Assembly (NCBI GenBank): GCA_041484845.1
Contig: JBGPIK010000220.1
Coordinates: 1-10,905 of the forward strand
DNA: 10,905 nt
Reading direction: 5' to 3'
Source of the DNA: JBGPIK01 sp041484845
GTDB lineage: Bacteria; Desulfobacterota; Binatia; UBA9968
Part shown: positions 1 through 4,942 of the stretch, in pieces
Layout: each line of letters begins with the position of its first letter
Position numbering within the stretch: the first letter of the stretch is position 1
The notes under the pieces: generated by a model
Told to the model about the DNA's origin: nothing
The model's input: only the letters and a program-made list of their open reading frames with translations
Database searches by the model: none
Translations under genes and position numbers: made by a program

Positions 1-193
1 TCTCCGAAATTCACTCCCGGATTTTCTCATCGCTTCCGGTCCAGGCCACTTGTTGAGAAAATTCCTGCGTGACCGTCTCGATCTAAACAGGGCTGAAGGG
101 TTCCGCCTGGCAGGTTAACCAAGAACGCGGTAGTCTTGAGCAAAGTCACTACTCGACTTTAATTCGCGGCCAGCGCATTCTATGGCTGCGCTC
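1..193. other. Left-edge stretch with no supported gene
   Basis: I see no convincing gene here. The longest open stretch touching the edge is about 23 codons on the plus strand, ending at a TGA near position 72, and it has no recognisable motif. A 6-bp inverted repeat (AGCGCA at 172-177, TGCGCT at 187-192, 9-nt loop) lies just beyond the stop codon of the SH3 lipoprotein gene. It could help end that transcript, but it has no T-run on the minus strand, so I do not call it a terminator. Confidence 0.5.
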
Positions 194-742
194 TTACCGG
201 TTTTCCACTGGCTTTGCCAGACTTGCCTCGACGTAGCCCGGAGGATTACCCTGTTTGGACTCGACCTTTAGCCAACCATTCTCTTCATTCACCACGTTAA
301 TTTTAATTCCCTTTTTGATGTTAGCGACCACGGGATAGTGCAAGCCCGGGCCGCTATGGACGTGCGTATCGACGAGTACTTCGTATTTTCCCTCAGTCAC
401 CGGAGCAGTTTCTTTCTCATCACCCGTGGCGGGTTTAACCGCGCCGATCTCGATATACCCCGGTGCGTTGCCCTTTTTCGAGACAATCAGCACCCATTCG
501 CCATCTTTGCCGACCACCTGAACCTTTGCATTCGGTCCTATGTCACCGATGGTACGGAATTGGCTTCCGGGACCAGTCCGAACCTTAGTGGTTTCTATGG
601 TGACGTAGGAGCGCGTCTGAGTATTGAGATCGGGCAAATCGCTAGTGGAAGTCGTATCCTGTTTACGTTTACAGGCAGCCAGGGCGATAAGAACAGCTAA
701 CGCTGCTACGCATGCCAACGGTTTGATTCGGTGAATGCCCAT
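194..742 (-). CDS. Lipoprotein with two bacterial SH3 (SH3b) domains
   Basis: A 182-residue probable lipoprotein facing the periplasm or outer membrane. From the chosen ATG the N-terminus is a short basic stretch, a hydrophobic segment (residues 9-23) and the lipobox L21-A-A-C24, followed by the charged KRKQ. Two SH3b-like repeats follow, about residues 44-102 and 118-178. Each has the pattern V(R/H)(T/S)GPG, a central Trp (GEWVLI and NGWLKV) and a closing PGY(I/V)E. SH3b domains usually bind cell-wall peptides or act as docking modules; no enzymatic domain is attached, so the role is unknown. The ATG at 742 follows GGGGAGG, only 2 nt away. A longer reading from a TTG at 766 would put charged residues before the signal and is less likely. 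It is probably transcribed alone: a candidate promoter lies just upstream and the next gene up is about 300 nt away. Confidence 0.85.
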   Translation of the reverse strand: MGIHRIKPLACVAALAVLIALAACKRKQDTTSTSDLPDLNTQTRSYVTIETTKVRTGPGSQFRTIGDIGPNAKVQVVGKDGEWVLIVSKKGNAPGYIEIGAVKPATGDEKETAPVTEGKYEVLVDTHVHSGPGLHYPVVANIKKGIKINVVNEENGWLKVESKQGNPPGYVEASLAKPVENR

Positions 743-775
743 TTCCTCCCCTTTCACAGCAAACAAAGTACGCCA

Positions 776-806
776 AGTATAACATGCTTGAAGGCCGTGC
801 CGTCAA
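776..806 (-). promoter_or_regulatory. Candidate sigma70 promoter of the SH3 lipoprotein gene
   Basis: On the minus strand a TTGACG -35 box (801-806) and a TATACT -10 box (776-781) are separated by 19 bp. The hexamers are good but the spacer is longer than the ideal 17 bp. The predicted start site, about 768, is some 25 nt before the chosen ATG. It also falls too close to the TTG at 766 for normal initiation there, which supports the ATG start. Confidence 0.45.
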
Positions 807-1048
807 TGAACGTCGAAACAACGATGATAAATCCTGCCTCTTCGGGTAAATAGTTGAGCGGAACCGCCAACGTTGTGGCGGCAATCGGTCCGGAATGCAA
901 AGCCGCGAGGTTCGCCGACGAACCTCCGCGACCCCAAGGATCTTGTAGTTGCGCAAAAAAAAAGTGCCGTGCGGGAGTGGCGTGAATCCAATAAGGAAGC
1001 AATTGCTTGTAAGAGTGCGGAAAGGATCGTGGCTCAAGGGGCGTTCCG
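807..1048. other. Intergenic stretch with one compact hairpin
   Basis: No gene is supported; overlapping open frames here lack recognisable motifs. The main structure is a perfect 8-bp inverted repeat, GAGGTTCG at 907-914 and CGAACCTC at 919-926, with a 4-nt loop and about three more pairs past a bulge. On the minus strand it is followed by GCGGCTTTG, so it could be a weak terminator of the trpE-trpG-editing-domain transcript, but the T-run is only three bases. A run of A residues near 955-963 reads as T on the minus strand, but upstream of the hairpin, so it is not part of a terminator. Confidence 0.4.
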
Positions 1049-1468
1049 TTAATGAATTTCTTTCCAAACTTTCGCGAGGCTTTCCCCGTGCACGCTTAAA
1101 TCCCATTCGCAAAAATAACCAAAGGGAGTGATCCAAACTTGATAGCCGCTTTCCCGCAGCCGCTGGGCAAGAGCGCTGATGCAGCCGTTCGCGGCGGCCG
1201 GAGATGCCGTTTCGCCGCCGAGGTGAGTAAAGGAGTGGATTACGATGTTTTTAAGAGTCCTTTTGTTGGCGAGCCATTTGATGTGTTTCACGGCCTGGCG
1301 GAGAACTGAGCTCTTTCGGTCCGCTGTTTCGTCGGAAGTCTCAGCATGGATGAAGACGACGACGCTTTCTGCCACTTCCTCGTCGACATTGACATCGGGC
1401 ACCTCCTGGACGGTCTTTGAGTGGGTTTTCCAATGAAAACGTTTGGCTTGGAAGCACAGAAGCTTCAT
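1049..1468 (-). CDS. Stand-alone archaeal-type threonyl-tRNA synthetase editing domain
   Basis: A 139-residue protein matching the N-terminal editing domain of archaeal ThrRS (tRNA-Thr_ED family, D-aminoacyl-tRNA deacylase-like fold). In archaea this domain removes serine wrongly attached to tRNA-Thr. Visible family features are the short strand MKLLCFQ at the start, the block HSFTHLGGETASP (residues 78-90) that matches the archaeal PFAHLSSE region with its conserved His, and the closing block PFGYFCEWDL (115-124) that matches archaeal PFGYYKAF. No synthetase domain is attached, so the whole protein is the editing module. By my remembered alignment to Pyrococcus abyssi, the Lys reported to be important there (K121) is Cys120 here, and the later Glu (E134) is Lys133. 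Activity may therefore differ from, or be absent compared with, the archaeal domain. The ATG lies 12 nt after the trpG stop with no clear SD, suggesting translation coupled to trpG. The family call is firm; the substrate is unknown. Confidence 0.86.
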   Translation of the reverse strand: MKLLCFQAKRFHWKTHSKTVQEVPDVNVDEEVAESVVVFIHAETSDETADRKSSVLRQAVKHIKWLANKRTLKNIVIHSFTHLGGETASPAAANGCISALAQRLRESGYQVWITPFGYFCEWDLSVHGESLAKVWKEIH

Positions 1469-1480
1469 GGGGTCAAAAAA

Positions 1481-2047
1481 TCAGTAGCAATCCAGGAAGT
1501 TCTTTAGCAGTTTCTTACCGTCTTCGGTAAGAATGGATTCTGGATGAAATTGAACGCCTTCAACGGGAAATGTTTTATGGCGAATGGCCATGATGATGTT
1601 CTCAGCCGTTCGAGCGCTGACGGTCAGATCGCCAGACAAGCTGGCGGGCTCAATCACTAGAGAGTGGTAGCGCATGGCGGCGAAAGGATTTTTAACCGAT
1701 CGGAAAATGGTTTGCTGGTCGTGGATGACCTCAGACAACTTGCCGTGCATAATCGTCGGCGCGCGCACGATTTCCGCCCCGAAAGCAGCGCCGATGCATT
1801 GATGGCCAAGGCAAACGCCAAGGATCGGCGTGCTTGCACCAAAGCGACGAATCGCTGCGCAGGAAACGCCCGCTTCTTTGGGAGTGCAAGGCCCCGGTGA
1901 GATGACGATTTTCTCGGGCCGCAGCGATTCTATTTCATCAAGCGTAATTTTGTTGTTGCGGAAGACAACGACCTGCGCACCGAGCTCGCCGAGATAGTGG
2001 TACAGGTTATACGTGAAGGAATCGTAGTTGTCGATGAGCAGAATCAT
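1481..2047 (-). CDS. trpG: Anthranilate synthase component II (glutamine amidotransferase)
   Basis: A 188-residue class I glutamine amidotransferase that supplies ammonia to TrpE for making anthranilate from chorismate, the first committed step of tryptophan synthesis. The N-terminus MILLIDNYDSFTYNL is typical of TrpG/PabA. The catalytic triad is visible as Cys79 in GVCLGHQ and His168 and Glu170 in QFHPES, with the oxyanion region SPGPCTP at 50-56. Length is normal. The ATG at 2047 is preceded by GGAGG with a 5-nt gap. The start overlaps the trpE stop as ATGA (2044-2047), so the two subunits should be made by coupled translation. A GTG start four codons earlier is possible but would use up that ribosome site. 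The same subunit may also serve 4-aminobenzoate synthesis (PabA role), as in organisms with a single amidotransferase; this cannot be decided here. Confidence 0.96.
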   Translation of the reverse strand: MILLIDNYDSFTYNLYHYLGELGAQVVVFRNNKITLDEIESLRPEKIVISPGPCTPKEAGVSCAAIRRFGASTPILGVCLGHQCIGAAFGAEIVRAPTIMHGKLSEVIHDQQTIFRSVKNPFAAMRYHSLVIEPASLSGDLTVSARTAENIIMAIRHKTFPVEGVQFHPESILTEDGKKLLKNFLDCY

Positions 2048-3531
2048 CTCTTCCTCCACTGCTCGGCGAGGTCAACTGCCTTGAGCATGGCACGCGCCTT
2101 GCTCAGCGTTTCCTGATACTCCGACTCAGGATCGGAGTCGGCTACAATACCCGCGCCGACGTTGATGATAACTTTTTTGCCTTTCATGACGATGGTGCGG
2201 ATAACGATGCACGTATCGAGATTTCCATTGTAACCGAAATAGCCGATCGCGCCCGCATAAAGCCCGCGCTTCTCGGGCTCCAACTCGCTGATAATCTGCA
2301 TAGCGCGAATTTTGGGCGCGCCGGATACTGTCCCGGCCGGAAAAGCGGACACGAAAAGATCGAAGGAGGTCTTGTCGTTTGCCAACTTGCCGCGCACGTT
2401 GGAGACAATATGAATAACATGGGAATAGCGCTCTATGGCCATCAGCTCGTTAACTTCCACGGTGCCGATGGCCGCGACGCGTCCGACGTCGTTGCGCCCC
2501 AAATCCACCAGCATGATATGCTCGGCGCGCTCCTTGGGGTCTGCGAGTAAGTCCGCCTCGAGCTCTTTTTCTTCTTCCGGTGTGGCGCCGCGTCTGCGCG
2601 TGCCGGCAATCGGACGAAGTTCGATGGTATTGCCGGTGAGACGCACCATCGTTTCCGGCGATGAGCCGATAATTCTCAAATCTTCCAGCTCAAGGTAGAA
2701 CATGTAAGGGGAGGGATTGATGAATCGCAAGGCCCGATAAATTTCAAATGGATCGGTTGAAGTTTCCGTCTCAAGCCTTTGGCAAAGCACGACTTGAATG
2801 ATATCACCCGCCTTGATGTACTCTTTGGCCTTGGCGACCGCGTCTTTGAATCCGGGCCTATTCAGATTGGAGCGAAATTTTCTCGTTCCTTGACCTTGAG
2901 TCAGATCCCGGGGCTCGATCCCGCGCGGTTTTTTCTGCAGCGAAGAGATGACCCTGCGAATGCGCGAAACGGCGTCCTTATAAGCGCCGCGCAGACGGGT
3001 TCCTTTATCGACTCGAACATTGTCAATAACTTTGATCGTATGTTTGAGGTTATCAAAGGCGATCAGCGTCTGAACAAAAACAAAAAAGATCTCCGGCATT
3101 TCCAGGGGGTCTTTTTTGTGGTTGAAAATTTCGTGAAACTGCTCGACGGCATTGTAGGCGACATAACCGAGCGCGCCGCCGAAGAAAGGCGGGACCCCAG
3201 GCACGGCGACGGGGCGATAATTTCGAAGGATCTCCTCCAAAAGCTTCAAAGGCGCATCCGAGGCCAAAGTTTTTGATCTGCCGTTCTCGATGATCTCAAC
3301 TCGATTGCCGCGTGCCTTAAAGACCCGTAGAGGACGAGTGCCCAGGAAGGAATATCGAGCCCAACGCTCACTGCCTTCGACGCTCTCGAGAAGAAACGAA
3401 TATCGGTCACGTTCAAGCCGCTTAAAAAATGAAAGCGGAGTCTCCAGATCCATGAGCAGCTCCTGATAGACCGGTATCAGGTTGCCCTGCTTCGCTAGCG
3501 CGCAGAATTCTTTGAACGTCGGTTGTATCAT
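2044..3531 (-). CDS. trpE: Anthranilate synthase component I
   Basis: A 495-residue cytoplasmic enzyme that makes anthranilate from chorismate using ammonia from TrpG. The N-terminal domain carries the LLES element (residues 47-50) and the SERWARYSFLG stretch, which bind tryptophan for feedback inhibition in this family and argue for TrpE rather than PabB. The C-terminal chorismate-binding domain shows, in order, IIGSSPE, RPIAGTRRRG, the LVDLGRND element, FPAGTVSGAPK, the GAIGYFGYNGNLD region and VGAGIVADSDPESEYQE; all the usual catalytic blocks are present. The ATG at 3531 gives the standard N-terminus. I see no SD sequence before it; the 7 nt directly upstream join onto the T-run of a terminator-like hairpin, so expression is probably controlled in the leader. 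It is the first structural gene of a trpE-trpG-editing-domain unit; trpD, trpC, trpF and trpBA are not in this window. Confidence 0.97.
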   Translation of the reverse strand: MIQPTFKEFCALAKQGNLIPVYQELLMDLETPLSFFKRLERDRYSFLLESVEGSERWARYSFLGTRPLRVFKARGNRVEIIENGRSKTLASDAPLKLLEEILRNYRPVAVPGVPPFFGGALGYVAYNAVEQFHEIFNHKKDPLEMPEIFFVFVQTLIAFDNLKHTIKVIDNVRVDKGTRLRGAYKDAVSRIRRVISSLQKKPRGIEPRDLTQGQGTRKFRSNLNRPGFKDAVAKAKEYIKAGDIIQVVLCQRLETETSTDPFEIYRALRFINPSPYMFYLELEDLRIIGSSPETMVRLTGNTIELRPIAGTRRRGATPEEEKELEADLLADPKERAEHIMLVDLGRNDVGRVAAIGTVEVNELMAIERYSHVIHIVSNVRGKLANDKTSFDLFVSAFPAGTVSGAPKIRAMQIISELEPEKRGLYAGAIGYFGYNGNLDTCIVIRTIVMKGKKVIINVGAGIVADSDPESEYQETLSKARAMLKAVDLAEQWRKR

Positions 3532-3538
3532 TTAATTC

Positions 3539-3579
3539 AAAAACCAGAAGGGCCATAAGTTTTCACCTATGGCCCTTCT
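3539..3579 (-). terminator. trpE: Intrinsic terminator (attenuator) just before trpE
   Basis: On the minus strand a perfect 12-bp stem (AGAAGGGCCATA at 3579-3568, TATGGCCCTTCT at 3557-3546) encloses a 10-nt loop and is followed, after GG, by TTTTT (3543-3539). This is a normal Rho-independent terminator in the trpE direction; read on the plus strand there is no T-run. No other minus-strand gene ends here, so its evident purpose is to stop transcription of the trp operon within its own leader. It ends only 7 nt before the trpE ATG, which is unusually close and may also affect ribosome access. Confidence 0.8.
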
Positions 3580-3644
3580 CGTTAACAGTTCGTTTGACTG
3601 GAATCAGCCACGGTGCAGGCGCTGCATCATGCGCCGGCGCCACC
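3564..3644 (-). promoter_or_regulatory. Candidate trp attenuator with alternative RNA pairings
   Basis: Three overlapping pairings can be drawn on the minus strand. Region 1, GGTGGCGC (3644-3637, spanning the leader Trp codon), pairs with region 2, GCGC-CTG-CACC, as 4+4 bp around a 3-nt bulge. Region 2, CACCGTGGC (3615-3607), can instead pair with region 3, GCCATAGGTG (3573-3564), as 4+4 bp around a small internal loop. Region 3 includes half of the 5' arm of the terminator and part of its loop. A ribosome stalled at the Trp codon would hide region 1, let 2:3 form and break the terminator; a ribosome at the leader stop (3606-3604) would cover region 2 and let the terminator form. This is the classical trp attenuation logic; pairings were found by eye and no energies were calculated. 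Confidence 0.55.
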
Positions 3645-3684
3645 CAACCAAGGCTAAAGAAATCATTGCAAACTGATAATCCAT
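3604..3684 (-). CDS. Putative trp leader peptide
   Basis: A 26-codon ORF on the minus strand between the trp promoter and the attenuator hairpins (MDYQFAMISL then ALVGWRRRMMQRLHRG). It contains one Trp codon (3642-3640) at the base of the first candidate hairpin, and its TGA (3606-3604) falls within the second pairing region, both as expected of an attenuation leader. Known trp leaders usually have two or three Trp codons in a row, so a single one is weak support. There is no SD. The first ATG coincides with the predicted transcription start, so it could be leaderless; an internal ATG at 3666 would give 20 residues. A different short ORF starting near 3708 also has one Trp codon, but it begins upstream of the predicted start site. 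Confidence 0.42.
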   Translation of the reverse strand: MDYQFAMISLALVGWRRRMMQRLHRG

Positions 3685-3691
3685 AAGCGAG

Positions 3692-3720
3692 ATATTGCCC
3701 GATTCATGAACGCCGGTCAA
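3692..3720 (-). promoter_or_regulatory. Predicted sigma70 promoter of the trp operon
   Basis: On the minus strand TTGACC (3720-3715) and CAATAT (3697-3692) are separated by exactly 17 bp. The predicted start is near 3684, giving a leader of about 150 nt before the trpE ATG that contains the leader ORF and the terminator. No better promoter is apparent to me between here and trpE. Confidence 0.6.
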
Positions 3721-3813
3721 GGATTGGATAGTTGCGTCCCGTTTTGCTCGATTCAACTGTGAAAGGCTTGACCGAGGGCGATCCCATCCATAAGAATCGC
3801 GAGTTTTTGTCAG

Positions 3814-3924
3814 TTTGACCCGTCAGGCAACCTATCGCCCAGCCATTTGACACTACGGAGTCGCTGGGATACGTTAAAACGGCTTTTTGGAATGCTCGAT
3901 TTCGTCACAGTTCCATTTTGACAC
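3814..3924 (+). promoter_or_regulatory. iclR upstream region with repeated TTTGAC elements
   Basis: TTTGAC occurs at 3814-3819, 3846-3851 and 3917-3922 (and once more at 3593-3598), all on the plus strand. Two copies extend to CCATTTGACACT and CCATTTTGACACT, about 70 bp apart, each followed by a similar CGG(G/A)AG stretch. The copy at 3847-3852 is a perfect TTGACA -35 box, but the best -10 at 17 bp, TACGTT (3870-3875), is poor. The repeats could be binding sites for the IclR protein itself or for an activator; this is inferred only from repetition. Confidence 0.35.
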
Positions 3925-3936
3925 TCGGGAGGGTCA

Positions 3937-4716
3937 ATGGTCCGGCGCGAAAAATCCAACTACGTGATCCAGTCTGTCTCTCATGCGCTTGATGTTTTAG
4001 AACAGTTTAATGTCAACGCAGACGAGATCGGCGTTACCGAATTAAGTAAGCGCCTCAAGCTACATAAGAACAACGTCTTTCGTCTGCTGGCGACGCTCCA
4101 AGCGCGCGGCTATATCGAGCAAAACAAAGTCACCGAGAACTACCGGTTGGGATTAAAATGCCTGCAGCTCGGCCAAACCTTTAGCCGACAAACCGGGTTA
4201 TTACTGCAATCCAGAGCTATCTTGAATGATTTAGTCAAAGCGACAAAGGAAAGCGTCTTCGTCGCCATTCGCAAGGGCGCGGGAATCGTTCCGCTAGATT
4301 TCCTCGAACCGCAGCGCGCGGTGCGGGTTGTTTCCTTTTTGGGGACCGCATTGCCGACGCATTGTACCGCCGTGGGTAAAGTTTATCTTGTATTTGAGTC
4401 GGAGGAAGGTTTGAGCCAACAGTTACCCGAACGTTTGGAGCGCTTTACCGACAAAACGGTCGTGGACCGTAAAGCGCTGCAAGAGCAATTGAAGGAGATC
4501 GTTGCCAGCGGTTATGCTGTAGAGCAAGGCGAATTCACCGACGATGTCAGTTCCGTGGCCGTGCCGATTCGAGATTACACCCGGATACTGGTGGGGGCGC
4601 TGGCTCTGGCCGCGCCGAGCCATCGGTTGACGCCCGAGGGTATTAAAACGAATATCGCGCCGACCTTAGCCCGCGCGGGAAATGAACTCTCCAAGCGTTT
4701 AGGTTACTCGGGGTAG
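3937..4716 (+). CDS. IclR-family transcriptional regulator
   Basis: A 259-residue cytoplasmic DNA-binding protein. Residues about 10-75 form the winged helix-turn-helix typical of IclR (ALDVLEQF, then VTELSKRLKLHKNNVFRLL, then the ARGYIEQ and ENYRLG wing). Residues about 85-257 form the effector-binding domain, with the usual PTHCTAVGKV and DVSSVAVPIRDY blocks. Length is normal. The ATG at 3937 follows GGGAGGG (3927-3933) with a 3-nt gap. IclR proteins often control catabolism of aromatic or organic acids and their own expression; here the ligand cannot be told. It is divergent from the trp operon and lies upstream of the Fe-S oxidoreductase gene in the same direction, separated by 226 nt, making that gene a possible target. 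No terminator is evident after it. Confidence 0.93.
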   Translation: MVRREKSNYVIQSVSHALDVLEQFNVNADEIGVTELSKRLKLHKNNVFRLLATLQARGYIEQNKVTENYRLGLKCLQLGQTFSRQTGLLLQSRAILNDLVKATKESVFVAIRKGAGIVPLDFLEPQRAVRVVSFLGTALPTHCTAVGKVYLVFESEEGLSQQLPERLERFTDKTVVDRKALQEQLKEIVASGYAVEQGEFTDDVSSVAVPIRDYTRILVGALALAAPSHRLTPEGIKTNIAPTLARAGNELSKRLGYSG

Positions 4717-4884
4717 TTCTTCGTTTACCGCCCGCTATAAGCTAGTGTTTGGCGCCGACCTTACTTCTGCATCGTTCCGCTTCTCCGCGATGTGCTTCCT
4801 TTCTCACACGGGTTGGCGTGTAGATAACTCTTTGAAAAAGCTAGGGAGTGGCCGGGGTGGCACAATCGGTTCCTGCCGATCTGG

Positions 4885-4929
4885 TTGACGAATCTATTCC
4901 GGCAAAGATAAGAGGATAGAGAAGGAGGT
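4885..4929 (+). promoter_or_regulatory. Candidate promoter and strong SD of the Fe-S oxidoreductase gene
   Basis: TTGACG (4885-4890) and GATAAG (4907-4912) are separated by 16 bp, a moderate sigma70 match. A full AAGGAGGT SD lies at 4922-4929, but the first ATG in frame is 13 nt further on (4943), longer than usual. No other standard start codon lies in frame between the upstream stop at 4886 and this ATG. The rest of the 226-nt gap after iclR holds nothing else I can name. Confidence 0.35.
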
Positions 4930-4942
4930 CATTCAGGCCGGT

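Noticed and set aside
1..72. Open plus-strand frame running in from the left edge, and a short minus-strand frame with a protein-like composition
   Set aside because: Both are only about 20 codons long before a stop, with no motif; too little to call a partial gene.
669..1136. 155-residue minus-strand open frame over the gap between the editing-domain and SH3 genes
   Set aside because: It overlaps both real genes in another frame, has no recognisable motif, and reads as low-complexity translation of promoter and hairpin sequence.
2779..3276. 165-residue plus-strand open frame inside trpE
   Set aside because: Antisense shadow of a clearly conserved trpE region; no domain and no SD that would support it.
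4858..4873. TGGCAC resembling the -24 half of a sigma54 promoter
   Set aside because: The matching GC of the -12 element is not at the required distance; a sigma70-like site is nearby instead.
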